Below, one piece after another: positions 1 through 10,937 of a stretch of DNA of 64,000 bases; position 1 is the first letter of the stretch; every line of letters begins with the position of its first letter. A model generated the notes under the pieces. That model was not told where the DNA came from and made no database searches. It saw only the letters and a program-made list of their open reading frames with translations. The DNA is from Nematopogon swammerdamellus (Eukaryota > Arthropoda > Insecta > Lepidoptera > Adelidae): positions 6,811,971 to 6,875,970 of the forward strand of contig OX336338.1 in the NCBI GenBank assembly GCA_946902875.1, read 5' to 3'. The translations under genes and the position numbers were made by a program.

Positions 1-310
1 TACCATAATAAATTATGCGCACCTGGCCGGTCGGAAAAGATAAAAAATTTCAAATTTAGAATATTCATGAAACAAGGGTCCGAATATGTATCACTAGTAA
101 ATATCCATTCATGTATTTCAACAGGACAGAGAAAATTTCAAAATATTAGGTATTTAATACTTTTTAGTTCTTTTTGTTTTTTTGAAATCGGTTTAATATT
201 TTTTAAAACAGTTTTTATTTCATTCTTTTTAGTAATATTACATAAATAAGAATAATCGAAATCGAATAATCGAAATCGATTGAAGTGGTACAGAATTATT
301 CGCCATATGT
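1..310. other. AT-rich stretch, no gene seen
   Basis: Only short frames interrupted by stops are present. A short direct repeat of AATCGAAATCG lies near 255-280. I see no recognisable element. Confidence 0.5.
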
Positions 311-319
311 GTCAGACTG

Positions 320-449
320 CAAATTGCTGAATAAGTCCACATCACAAAAGTTTTGCTGAAGGTAACCACACACCATACTAATTTATCAAACTGAAAATTG
401 CCGAATACGACCACATCACAAGTTTTGCTGAAGGTAACCACACACTATA
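320..449. repeat. Two-copy direct repeat, about 74-bp period
   Basis: The segment ending in GTTTTGCTGAAGGTAACCAC occurs at about 320-376 and again, with a few changes, at about 394-449. It looks like a local duplication in intergenic DNA. Confidence 0.7.
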
Positions 450-454
450 GTATT

Positions 455-680
455 ATGCTGATTTTTCGAAAACCACTCAACCAATTTCGATAAAATTGAA
501 ATGGGACCACCTCGGAAGTATGACCTAACTAACAAAAAAAGAATTTTCTAAATCGGCCCTCAATTGACGGAGAAATCGCGTAACAAACATACAAAAAAAA
601 AAAAAAAAATAAAAAAAAAAATAAAAAAAAAAAACATACAGACGAATTGAGAACCTCCTCCTTTTTTGGAAGTCGGTTAA
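455..680 (-). mobile_element. Rep-M interspersed repeat copy
   Basis: It ends with the motif GAGAACCTCCTCC followed by TTTTTTGGAAGTCGGTTAAA. The reverse complement of the same motif opens a second copy at about 19707. A/T-rich homopolymer tracts fill 580-635. The element is common in Lepidoptera as far as I recall, but I cannot assign a class. Confidence 0.55.
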
Positions 681-2045
681 AAATAGAAAATTCGTAACTT
701 AGACGTGTTGGTAACAGTTAGGATGCCACAATATGTCGCGCTTGAATGATTAATTATTAAAATAGAAAATGCTTAACTTAGACATGTTGGCAACAGTTAG
801 GATGCCACAATATGTGGCGCTTGAATGATTTTTTATTATTATAGAAAAATTTTAACATAGACAGATATGTCGGTAACTGTTAGGATGCCACAATATGTCG
901 CGCTTGAATGATTTTTTATTAATATAGAAAATTCTTAACTTAGACATGTTGGAAACAGTTAGATGCCACAATATGTCGCGCTTGAATGATTTTTTATTAA
1001 TATAGAAAATTCTTAACTTAGGCATGTTGGAAACAGTTAGATGCCACAATATATCGCGCTTGAATCATTTTTTATTAATATAGAAAATTCTTAACTTAGA
1101 CATGTTGGAAACAGTTAGATGCCACAATATGTCGCGCTTGAATGATTTTTTATTAATATAGAAAATTCTTAACTTAGACATGTTGGAAACAGTTAGATGC
1201 CACAATATGTCGCGTTTGAATGATTTTTTATTAATATAGAAAATTCTTAACTTAGACATGTTGGAAACAGTTAGATGCCACAATATGTCGCGCTTGAATG
1301 ATTTTTTATTAATATAGAAAATTCTTAACGAAGACATGTTGGAAACAGTTAGATGCCACAATATGTCGCGTTTGAATGATTTTTTATTAATATAGAAAAT
1401 TCTTAACTTAGACATGTTGGAAACAGTTAGATGCCACAATATGTCGCGCTTGAATGATTTTTTATTAATATAGAAAATTCTTAACGAAGACATGTTGGAA
1501 ACAGTTAGATGCCACAATATGTCGCGTTTGAATGATTTTTTATTAATATAGAAAATTCTTAACTTAGACATGTTGGAAACAGTTAGATGCCACAATATGT
1601 CGCGTTTGAATGATTTTTTATTAATATAGAAAATTCTTAACTTAGACATGTTGGAAACAGTTAGATGCCACAATATGTCGCGTTTGAATGATTTTTTATT
1701 AATATAGAAAATTCTTAACTTAGACATGTTGGAAACAGTTAGATGCCACAATATGTCGCGCTTGAATGATTTTTTATTAATATAGAAAATTCTTAACGAA
1801 GACATGTTGGAAACAGTTAGATGCCACAATATGTCGCGTTTGAATGATTTTTTATTAATATAGAAAATTCTTAACTTAGACATGTTGGAAACAGTTAGAT
1901 GCCACAATATGTCGCGCTTGAATAATTAATTATTAATATAGAAAATTTTTAACGAAGACCTGTTGGCAATAGTTAAATGGAACAATAGAAAATGTTTAAC
2001 GCAGATATGTTGACAACACTTAGATGACACATGTCGCGTTTTACA
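681..2045. repeat. 78-bp tandem satellite, about 16-17 copies
   Basis: The unit contains CATGTTGGAAACAGTTAGAT and GCCACAATATGTCGCG. The CATGTT landmark recurs at 945, 1023, 1101, 1179, 1257, 1335, 1413, 1491, 1569, 1647, 1725, 1803 and 1881, an exact 78-bp step. Three diverged units lie to the left (about 704, 783, 866) and degenerate ones to the right (about 1959 and 2009). Because 78 is a multiple of three, the minus strand stays open as a repeating 26-residue frame. That frame is a by-product of the period, not a protein. Confidence 0.95.
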
Positions 2046-3979
2046 TACAAATGTTATTAACAAGTAGGTAGTGATTACGTATGCAGAAGAAAAACAAAAC
2101 GGTTCTCTGATAATACATGAACGCAAGTTATGCGTTTACGCTGTAGCTACTAATAAGACAACAGTGTTGACTTTCTTACTTCAAAAGTAGGAAGGCAGGA
2201 GAGTAAGCGACGACTGAAGAATGGACGGCGAACTAGCTCTACGGCTATATGAGGGCGGGAAACTATCTCGTGATGAAGCGAGCGCGTTTAAAAGTTACAG
2301 CGATCATGGCTCAGCTCTCTGACTTACAAACTTTTCCTATAGTGTTTAGGAACTTTACGAAACGCGGCACTCGATCGTGCAAAGGTAAAATAATGGAGAT
2401 TTAATTATTAATCTCAATATTCAATGAACAATGAGTACACGTGTGAAGATGTCAACACACGTTTCGTCCCAACTAATCTTTTCTCTCGTCTATACGGGAC
2501 TAAGGCCGTGCCGTCAGCTCTCTTTCCGTTTTTACGAGGCCCGGTGGTTCCTGCAGACATGGAAAGTGCGCTGTGGCTAGGGCTCTCTTCATTTCACAGG
2601 GAGGGTGGCCTGCCTCCAAGGAGGGGATTCCAAACTCACTTTTAAAATGTGTTGCATACAGCTTTTAATAGTATCGTCCATATACCGCATACTCTCCACG
2701 TGCGTTCAAAATGGATTGCAGCGAAGAAAGTATGCGAGCCTTGGAATAACGACGGAGCAGGAAAAGAGCGACATGCTTATTGACTTTTCTAAGGCATTCG
2801 GAGAAAATTTCACATTCTGTTATTTTTCCTCAATCAGTGATGTTATAGACTCGTCTGTTAGTGGCGCCCCAAGAAAAAATAAAATTTCTTTCGACAATGT
2901 TTTCATTCCTGATATTTATACCATGATATATTAATAATTATGGTGTTGAATAAATGAACGCTAAAGATTTGAGATTTTTAATTTTCTGAAAAATGTAGCA
3001 GAAAAGTAAAATGAGCAATTTGTAAATTGAAAAATTTAAAAATTTCCTAATATAAACCTACTGTTTTAAAATGTTGTAGGTATAATGTCCTGTTATCATC
3101 TAAAACCGTGTTCTTCTTTCTTGATAGAACCCCATCATCTAAATACTATAAATTAAGTTTAGATTTTTAATCGCATCTAAAATGCCTTACCTGAAAATGG
3201 CCGGCCCAGGGGACCGCCTTGTTGCCAAGCAACAGGCGACTACATTCACACAATCATTACCTACATTAAAGTAATTGAAAATAGTAATTGAAAGCTTCTG
3301 TCATGTGATCTTTGACCGCTCTGAGCATCGAGACACGCTCAATACTATTTATGGCATTGCATACATCCATCTTCAACAGGAGGTGCGGATCCTCCTTCGA
3401 GTCCATTTATGTAGTTGCACTTCTTTGCTCCTATTGATTTCACGAATCTGCTCTCGAAGTTAATGTAGGATCTGCTGCAATAACTTTTTTATTTTATGTT
3501 ATGTATTGTAATTTATTTTTAGTTTTTTTTTAGCTCGATAAACTTTTTATACTTACCCTCCTTTATTTATTATTTTATGTAAAAAAAAAAATATTATTGG
3601 AATGCAAACATCGCACGGTGACATTTCAAAGTTCGTAGAGACTTTGAATAGAGCATGAACCCCTTTGTGGTGCCGGGTGCCACCGCGAGATCTCGTGACG
3701 AAGCAAGGTGCTCTTTGTCAGTGATTTGTCACAAGGCGGCAAGCTAGGGACGTCTTGAATTACGTGCGTTTTGTAACGGTAGAATTTTAGAACTGTTTGA
3801 TTGATTTAATATTCATACTAAACAAACACCAAGGCCAGAAGCTGATATAAAGTGAATTATTTCGGAATATACTGATGAACGAGACATATTTGAAATATAC
3901 TACGATATCAGACAGACAAGACTATAGTTAATTGCCTTGCCACATTGGTTGAAACATTCTGATTAACTACAAGTACGCC
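2046..3979. other. Intergenic stretch, no gene recognised
   Basis: A frame of about 109 codons at 2605-2934 (+) has no motif I recognise and AT-rich codon use. Moderately GC-rich patches lie at 2500-2640 and 3190-3245. Near 3440-3480 there is a diverged copy of the right end of the TIR element that follows (CTCTCGAAGTTAATGTAGG). Confidence 0.4.
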
Positions 3980-4049
3980 TATACAGGATGTTGCAGCGGT
4001 CACTTCATTAATTTCAACAGGGTAATCCTCGTAGTTTTCTACCAAGAAA

Positions 4050-4113
4050 TATATTGTATGTAATATACATATATATCTAAAATGCACATTTTAGATATAT
4101 ATATTACATAATA
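4050..4113. other. AT-rich hairpin
   Basis: The left arm ends in ATATATATCTAAAATG and is followed after two bases by CATTTTAGATATATAT. The arms are about 25 bp and nearly perfect. It lies inside the TIR element. Confidence 0.8.
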
Positions 4114-4407
4114 TAACTAAAATATCCGGCGGGGCACCGTGCGGAGCGTGATGACGAGCGCTGCGTCGCGCCGCCGCCGCTCACCGTAACCTGTTTGTGA
4201 CGGGGGGGTCGTTAGTCGTATACTAAATGAGCGTACACCCGTGTATGTGCTTAGACGTTGTAAGATCGCGTTAAAACATTAGATTGCTCGCACATTAAAT
4301 TCTTAAATTAGTTTGTATGGAAACTGTATTTTTTAATCCGGCCTAATTCAGGAAAGTGTTCGTAAACTTATTCAAATATTTTGTATGTTACTCGCTTTAC
4401 ATAGATA

Positions 4408-4614
4408 GTTTCATTCAGTGCGGTGGTAACAACCCGGGCGAGATAAACCCTACCACCTACTAAGGTAAGAAGGGAAGGGACCTGCAGTTTTACCTGGAAT
4501 CCGGACCACGGTCAGCCTCCAACGGTCGAGCGGTCACCCATCCAAGTACTGACCGCGCTAAGGGTTGCTTAACAACAGTCGACCGACCGCACCAATGAGC
4601 TTCCGAGGCTGACA
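4408..4614 (-). mobile_element. SINE-A fragment (head plus part of body)
   Basis: Read on the minus strand, it starts with the head (TGTCAGCCTCGGAAGCTCAT), passes through the 5S-like segment containing AGTACTTGGATGGGTGACCG, and stops in the body near the CACCGCACTGAATGAAAC motif. The tail is missing. It is nested in the TIR element at 3982-4661. Confidence 0.9.
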
Positions 4615-4958
4615 AGAATCTACTCTCGAAGATAATGTAGAGGCTGTTGCAACATCCTGTATATTGTTAAAACCTTTAAACTCTTCAATATAATACGAAT
4701 AGTATCGACAGGACATTAAGTCGTCCACGTGTTGTCTAGTAGAACCAATAAAAATAAAAAAATGAAAAATATCATTTTTCAAGCAGAGCAAAAATCTATA
4801 CTGAAATATAGCTCAAATGCGTCAGAACGTTTAAATCCGAACGGCAATGAATTTGCCGGCCGCCGTCAATAGCGTCCGCACGTTATAAAAACTCACGTCA
4901 CAGGGGCGGCCGGTTGTATTGCTATTATTGGTGCGCACTTGACTCGGATACGTTGGGC

Positions 4959-5273
4959 CTAGAACGATAAAAAAGGTATGGACCCCGAAGCCTATCCTCG
5001 CCAGCGTAACACGATATAAGTAAAGGCATACTTGTTTCATTGGACGGTCGCACGCTGGCCCGTCAGTCTGTCATCGGCTGCATTCGCAAAAACCTGTTTA
5101 AAATGCCCGCATGCTCTGTGTTTACGTGCAAAAACACTACAGCCAAGTTTAGTGTGCACAATAGTGGAATATCTTATCATCGGTAAGTACACTCCGCTCC
5201 CCGCAACTCGGCGACGCTAGTTCTCATACAAGCATTTGACAGTCCGGCGTCCATACCTTTTTTATCGTTCTAG
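4959..5273 (+). mobile_element. P-like DNA transposon, internally deleted, with THAP exon
   Basis: A 25-bp perfect inverted repeat begins CTAGAACGATAAAAAAGG at 4959-4983, and its complement ends ...TTTATCGTTCTAG at 5249-5273. The same 8 bp, CGTTGGGC, lies immediately outside both ends (4951-4958 and 5274-5281), as a target-site duplication. Eight-base duplications are typical of the P and hAT superfamilies. The THAP-type exon inside favours P. At 315 bp it cannot encode a whole transposase. Confidence 0.85.
5103..5182 (+). CDS. THAP zinc-finger first exon, partial
   Basis: The frame starts MPACSVFTCKNTTAK and continues to a GISYHR motif, then meets a strong splice donor (CG|GTAAGT, donor at 5183). 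The C-x4-C spacing near the N-terminus and the aromatic-His-Arg ending, after which THAP proteins usually continue Phe-Pro, match the start of a THAP DNA-binding domain. Only about 27 residues are present. The remaining zinc ligands (the second half of C2CH) and the AVPTIF region would be in a later exon, which I cannot find. P-element transposases carry an N-terminal THAP domain, and this exon lies between the perfect terminal inverted repeats of a short element. I therefore read it as the 5' remnant of a P-like transposase gene. A host THAP gene captured by chance is less likely. Confidence 0.7.
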
Positions 5274-5281
5274 CGTTGGGC

Positions 5282-6648
5282 ACAGAAAAAAACTTAGAAC
5301 TGAAAGCCTGCGTCCGATATAATGCTGGCACCCTACATTGTTTGTAAGCAAGAATATTATTCAAAGCGTTTGGTTTAACAATGCTCTTCGTCATTAAACC
5401 CGCACTACCTTGATATTGGTCGTAAATACGTTAGGTAAACCAAAGTAGTTATACAAAGTGTGTCCGGCACTGTGTACGCCAAGCCGTTGCTTTTAATGTC
5501 AATAAGGACAGCAAATGAATGCCTTCAAAAAGTTTAAATATACTTGCTAAGCTACAAAGATATACGTAAATAATTAATCGGCGACATAAAAAATAAATAA
5601 AAGGGTACAGGGAAATAATGTGCTTTGTCAGTTGTGGTGAATTTTTCACAATTGCATTTTTTAAGTTAATCACCTTATAACTTTTCTTATACTAACTTTA
5701 TCGATACTTTTTATTATAGAAAATTATACTTATACGTCTGTTTTTAGGCAAGTCTGTCACAAAAGCTTTAAAACTAAAATTACCTTTCTCATTACAAAAA
5801 AAAAAAACAGACATAAACCCCTTTTGTACTGGAAAAAAACATGCAATGTCAGTGGAATCTTATGAACAAAACATACTTTGTCACACCATGCAGGAAAGAA
5901 AGAAACAATTTAGAATAATAATTTTTAAATCAAAAGCATAATCTTGTATTATTTATTTATTAGTCTAGTAATATCTTAAAGCCACATTAAAAAAAAGTTA
6001 TGTTAAATTTTATTAAGTTTATTTATATATTTGGCAAGTTACTGTAGTATTCTTGAGCAGAAGGAGAACAAACCTTTCTCAATCATTGCTGGTCATTGTA
6101 CTTTTATTTTTTGAGTGGCAAAGGATTAGCATATATTAGCATTGGATTATAATAGATATTATTTTGGGATATTAGCATAGGAGTTAAAATTCTCATTCTT
6201 CCAGAATTTTATTGATGAGTGAGCGAGGCTGTATATTTTTTGCTAGTGATTTGAGATCAAGTCCGTGCGTACACCAAACTGAAGAACAATAACTAATAAC
6301 CTCACACACTTTCAACCTCTCCGAATAATATGGAAAATGACATCTACAGATTGATTATAAGATTGCTAGTCCTAAAATATAGCACGTTCTTGCCTTTAGT
6401 TCCATATGACATTGCATTTTTATTCCCTGTTTTGGACGACAAATCAGGTTTCTTTATTTGAATTCGTTGACATGTCAGTTTCTTTTCGTGTACATGATTA
6501 TTTTAAACAGCAAAAACACAGTGACTGAGCACGTTTCTTCCGTGTTTCTCTTCACCATACTATAGATCATGGCAAGGAGAACATTTAGGCATCGAAATCT
6601 AATTTTTATAAAAATATTGACATTGCATGTTCTTTCCTTGTATCCTTC
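5282..6648. other. AT-rich intergenic stretch, no gene seen
   Basis: It contains long A/T runs and short frames only. I looked here for a second THAP exon starting with Phe-Pro after a splice acceptor and found none. Confidence 0.4.
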
Positions 6649-7135
6649 TTATAAAACCCTACTGCTAAAAAAAAAGAAAATAAAGAAAGATCAGTAGAAA
6701 ATGCTGTAGATTCGAATTCAACTACACACCCGACTACAGCATTTTCTACTGATCAGCCTGGGTAGCTCAGTGGTGCGGTCGGTACTTGGATGGGTGGCCG
6801 CTCGACCGTTGGAGGCTGACCGTGGTTCGGATTCCACGTTAAACTATAGGTCCCTTCCCTCTTACCTTACTAGGTGGTAGGATTTATCCCGGTCGGGTTG
6901 GTACCACCGGACTGAGCGAAACGTCTGTCGAAATGGCTATGTAAATAGTTCGGGTTTTCAGTACAGTTCAGTGTAGCAGACATGAAATCAAGGGAAGCAC
7001 TGACATGGCACCTAGTTCACCCGGTGTTATGGGCTGACATCACGGATGTTGTAGGTGATGTAGACAACCCTGTCAGTTTCCATAAAAAAATAAATTTCCT
7101 TGTTTCCTTAATTTTTTTATCAGTCGGATTTTATA
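6649..7135. mobile_element. MITE interrupted by SINE-A
   Basis: The ends read TATAAAACCC (about 6650) and GGATTTTATA (about 7125-7134), matching the MITE at 32299-32562. An inner 21-bp perfect hairpin has arms at 6689-6709 and 6734-6754, starting GATCAGTAGAAAATGCTG. The MITE's right part resumes at about 7091 after the inserted SINE. Confidence 0.7.
6753..7090 (+). mobile_element. SINE-A copy with a shortened head
   Basis: The head keeps GGTAGCTCAGTGGTGCGGTC but then jumps to GTACTTGGATGGGTGGCCGC, so about 30 bp including the AAGCAAC part of the 5S-like segment are missing. The body and tail are intact to the final CAGTTTCCATAAAAAAA. Confidence 0.95.
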
Positions 7136-7139
7136 AATG

Positions 7140-7440
7140 TTTTCTTTAATTATTTTTTTTTTTCAAATCGCCTTTTAGATCTCCTGACTATGATAATAAT
7201 TCACTCGATGGGGTTTGAAGAAAAACTATTTTCTTTAATAAAAAATATATTTAGCACTTCCACAATTAAGACGAATATAACGACACCTCATATGTTAAAA
7301 TCCATCATGCCGTTTATGCTACAGCCCGTGCCATTGAAATAGACATACATACACTCGAAAAACATTATCCTCCCTTCGCGCAGTCGTGTAAAAATACGTT
7401 TCAATTTGGTGTAGCGAAGGCGAGGCCGGCGATGATTACG
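7140..7440 (+). mobile_element. Rep-K copy
   Basis: It shares the order of motifs with 41430-41720: TTTCAAATCG..., GGTTTGAAGAAAAA, AACGACACCTCAT, and a final segment ATTATCCTCCCTTCGCGCAG. The copies are strongly diverged. Confidence 0.5.
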
Positions 7441-7794
7441 CTACATTGGGGTTATTCATTAATGTTGAATCTCAGGTCCTTTGGTAATAAAGCTGTCATC
7501 GCGGTAAAGGGGATGAACTCTGAGGGGTGCCGTCAGTGAAGGCTCCGCGGCGGGGATTCCGGCTGTCTCGAGCTAACTTCCCCCGAAGGTTCGCCTTTTA
7601 AAAATGTGGAAAAGTAGCCAGACAAAGCTGAAATGAAAGACATCTTTCCTCATTAAGTCATTTCTTTGCCGCACAGATATTATCTAGGTACTATGGATGC
7701 TATGTTATATTGTTTAACTAAAATAAAACCTGTTTGTTATTAAATTCGTGACATGTGTTTTATCATTTTTGATAAATTATCATTTAGATCGATA
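7441..7794. other. No gene seen
   Basis: A moderately GC-rich patch lies at 7500-7590. No reading frame or repeat is recognised. Confidence 0.4.
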
Positions 7795-7817
7795 CCCTAC
7801 ATATGTAGATAGTCGGT

Positions 7818-7982
7818 CGGGATATCGGGATAAGCAGAGTAATCGGTGTTGTGCTGCATGCACTACGATAAATTACAGCGCAACACCGACCACCACGTTT
7901 CGCAAAGTACTTGGACAAGATAACCTATCAAGAAGCAAGTAAGGCACGAAGACCCACCTGCTGACTCGGTGGAAGGATCTAA
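7818..7982 (+). mobile_element. Rep-B fragment
   Basis: It carries the Rep-B markers: the hairpin TCGGTGTTGTGCTG / CAGCGCAACACCGA, then ACCACGTTTCGCAAAGTACT and AGCAAGTAAGGCACGAAGAC. It breaks off after CTCGGTGGAAGGAT. Confidence 0.85.
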
Positions 7983-8261
7983 TTTTTTTCTCGAAAATAC
8001 TTCCACAAACCCCTACCTCGGAATAAAGTACCTATTTAAAATTCATTTTCAGCTCTTGTCTATGGACAGATTCAAACTTGTTCGCCAATCTAGAACATAT
8101 TATTACAGTGACTTCATTAGCCACCCTTCATGTAACCCCAACGTTCGATTGGTCCGCTTCTAATAGAATCAATTAGTGTTGAACGAACACTCGCTTTTCA
8201 AGTATAATGAACGTTAAGTGCGCGTGTGTGCATATGTTATCTTCAAGCTGATTGGTGATTT

Positions 8262-8322
8262 AAGTGGGCATCGTTAGACACCTACTTGTAGGTGTAACGA
8301 TGCCACATGTCGCGCTATCGAT

Positions 8323-8349
<27 letters not shown>
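8262..8349 (+). mobile_element. Rep-H fragment with A-tail
   Basis: GGGCATCGTTAGACACCTAC, then a CTTGTAGGTG arm and CATGTCGCGCTATC, run into a pure A tract (about 8321-8349). The inverse of the same sequence is at 19245-19335. Confidence 0.7.
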
Positions 8350-8354
<5 letters not shown>

Positions 8355-8388
8355 ACACTTTCTACATACATACATACATGTCAGTCAG

Positions 8389-8544
8389 TCAATCAGCGCG
8401 TAAGGTCCACTGCTGGACATACGCCTCTCCAATTTTCTTCCAGTCCCCCCGGTCTTCAGCGGTATGGAACCACTGCTTTCCGCCGACGTACTTGATGTCG
8501 TCGTCCCACCTGACGGTTGGTCTTCCCACACTCCGTTTTCCTAC
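8389..8544 (-). pseudogene. RTE-like LINE, C-terminal end fragment
   Basis: The minus-strand frame contains VGRPTVRWDDDIK, then W-x-R/T-A-x-DR, then GEAYVQQWT. I recognise this as the extreme C-terminus of RTE-type LINE reverse transcriptases common in insects. Everything upstream is missing, so it is a short dead 3' remnant. Confidence 0.75.
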
Positions 8545-9030
8545 TAAGCTGTACATAATATGAAGTGGAGGTATTAAGTGTAGGTAAAGGTAGACATCTT
8601 TGCGAAATTTGTAAACTAACAATCTATGTGTTTATGTTGTATTTAATTTATAGTTCATTTTATTATTCTCAATTTTTAAGTTAGTTTAGTTTGTAATATC
8701 AATTCTCTTTTATTTTCTGATATATTTAGGGATTATAACTTTAGTATGTAATATTATAGCTACTCATAATAAATAAATGGTTAAAACATATGTTAGAACA
8801 ACTAATAGTTGATCCGAAAGAGTAATTTGTGCATCTACCCAGATGTCCAGCCTCAGTGCAAGAAAGACGGCGCCTTAACCACAACGCTAACCGACACGAA
8901 ACTTGTACAGTTCACGGCAGTCGTGTCGAGCTTTAGAAAGTGTTTGAGTATGATTTTATATTTATTTAACAGGAAAAGCACACCAATGAAAGATGGATGT
9001 CCATTACATACTAGTTTATTGACATTAATG
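8545..9030. other. No gene seen
   Basis: An AT-rich stretch with a frame at 8809-9162 (+) that merely runs into the Rep-B copy. Nothing coding-like is recognised. Confidence 0.4.
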
Positions 9031-9310
9031 TGTGAGGCCGGTACCTCCTTAAAAAGAATAGCCCCACTAAAGCCGACTAAAGGGCGTCAGGTTTGCCACC
9101 TCTCACCTTGGCCCGGTCCTTCCACCGAGTCGTGCAGTAGGTGTGCCTTACTTGCTGCTTGATAGTTATCTTGTCCGAATACTTTGCTAAACGTGGTGGT
9201 CGATGTTGTGTTGCAATTTTCCCGAGTTCTTGCAACACATCACCGATTACTCTGCTTACCCTGATTGTCGGGATACAGCGTGTGTGGTATGTATGTGATG
9301 TATATATCTA
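9031..9310 (-). mobile_element. Rep-B, nearly complete, diverged
   Basis: It starts GTGTGAGGCCGGTACC and ends GATTGTCGGGATACAGCGTG, both typical of the family. A block of about 25 bp around the CATGCACGGGG motif is deleted. Confidence 0.85.
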
Positions 9311-9712
9311 TGTATGTATTTATTGACATTCCTTTTACATTGACATAAATAAAGTCGCGCGAACTCGCACGTCTCTGTGCGGTAGAGACGACGCTCTACA
9401 ACCGAATTGTCTCTTTCTAAAGCTCAATGTTCATTACTTACTGCCGGGTACTGTACTCGTAGTTTAGAATCGACTTACATTCTCATTATTCACTTACAGT
9501 GCGCCATTTCTGAAACAGTATAGCGCACGAATAGCGCACCGAAGCGCACGGTAGGTAGAGTATTGTTAGTTCTCGGATCACACAAACCAGCAGCGACGCG
9601 TCATTAAGCCTGTTGAATGAGGTCATGGCGCGGCGACACGTTACTGCGGCTAGTGTGATAGTGCTCTTAAGGGAGTAGTTAATATAATTATGGACTTCAT
9701 AAACCTTCTCAG
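9311..9712. other. No gene seen
   Basis: It contains several GCGCAC motifs at 9500-9550 and a GC-richer patch at 9600-9650 but no identifiable element. Confidence 0.4.
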
Positions 9713-9848
9713 ACGTCTTCGTCGCATTTCTGCGTTCTATGCATTTCTGCTACCTCCTCGGCGGTGAAATTGGCTGCGCCTGAAGTTTCGACCTCGGGCA
9801 CAGCCGCCCAGTTCGGAAGCAAATAAAAGAAGAAGTCGTGTAATTTTA
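9713..9848 (-). other. Exon-like open stretch, unidentified
   Basis: On the minus strand one frame reads ...LPNWAAVPEVETSGA, then ANFTAEEVAEMHRTQ, and ends at a stop (CDEDV*). It is more GC-rich and protein-like than the surroundings, with acidic helical character. No start or convincing splice acceptor is seen. It could be the end of a decayed gene or chance. Confidence 0.2.
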
Positions 9849-10081
9849 AATTTTCTTGTTGCATAAACCATAAATTTTACCATTAAACTCAGGTGTTACT
9901 AAGGAATAGGGTCAATGAATGACATTTATTTAATAAACTAAATTAACTTTCTCTTAGTAACTACATTTTTGAATTATTGTATTGTATTGTTTATTGTTCA
10001 TTCATATGGCAGTTAGACATTTAATTAAAAATTTCTTGAAAGTTTTATTTTCTCTACATACAACGCTGCAACGAACCGCAT

Positions 10082-10159
10082 TCAAATTTTATTTTTATTT
10101 TGTTATGTTTATCTACATATTCAAATTTTATTTTTATTTTGTTATGTTTATCTACATAT
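10082..10159. repeat. Exact 39-bp tandem duplication
   Basis: TCAAATTTTATTTTTATTTT followed by GTTATGTTTATCTACATAT occurs twice without change. The identity suggests a recent duplication. Confidence 0.95.
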
Positions 10160-10937
10160 TTCAAAACTTTAACTTTAAATATTTAAGTTTGATAGGTACT
10201 TTATTTCGGAAATACCATTTAAACATGGAAGTTAAATTTATGGATGAATGTGATTTCATCCAGTCAGTCGTGTGCAAAATACTAACATTCTTCTTCAGTT
10301 TTCAGGTCAGATCGCCCGGCTTGGGAAGACGGCCGCCGATCGTTGTTCTGTGGTTCTTCGGTAGACAATAAGCCAGCGTCCGTCTTCTAGCCCCATCCAT
10401 CTGATTATTTATCTAAGTATGCCCCGGATTTGCGTTGAAACGGCCCCTATGATGGAGATCTGCGTCTTTAAATTGTTATAAGCAGTATTAAAATTAACAG
10501 AAAACATTTTCTGTACTTTTTAAAAAAAATTTAATGAAAAAATATCACCTCGTTCGTGCCCAGCTCCCTGCCTGTGCCGGAAATAGCTGACACGAAACTG
10601 AGACGAAACGCACAGCTTCATTAACAAAACATTCCAATAGCCATTAATTTGCAGTGCTCATTGGGATGGGCTATACGTTTGGCCTTTGTACGTCGAGCCA
10701 CCAGAAATACCGCGAAAAAAGCCGTTATACTTATCTTGTAATAATGTACAAGCTTGAGCGTCTGTAAAACATGTGTATGTATACGCTTCATTTTCGGTCT
10801 ACGTAAGTACGACCATGTTGCAGACGTCTCAAGTGGCTCCCAATCCGTCTCCGCAGAAATTCCCACATCCTTGGCCTCCTTTATTCTTGTATCAACAACC
10901 CTTCTGCTCGCGACTATCTATCTTTGCGTTTTCAGTA
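10160..10937. other. No gene seen
   Basis: A GC-richer patch at 10300-10370 precedes AT-rich sequence. The frame entering the LINE end below is not recognisable before about 10938. Confidence 0.35.

Larger units (their letters stand above)
3982..4661. mobile_element. TIR DNA element, TA target site, with a nested SINE
   Basis: The 16-bp sequence TATACAGGATGTTGCA at 3980-3995 is repeated perfectly in inverted form at 4648-4663. This gives a 680-bp element with 14-bp inverted repeats next to TA. It holds an AT-rich hairpin (4050-4113), a GC-rich patch (4122-4190) and a SINE-A fragment near its right end. No transposase frame is visible, so it is non-autonomous. Confidence 0.6.

Noticed and set aside
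1065..1907. Long minus-strand reading frame of about 280 codons
   Set aside because: It is purely the translation of the 78-bp satellite, whose period is a multiple of three. The 26-residue repeat has no coding signature.
5103..5182. First exon of an ordinary host THAP-domain gene
   Set aside because: Perfect 25-bp TIRs and an exact 8-bp target duplication enclose it tightly. No continuation exon is found. A transposon remnant explains all the features.
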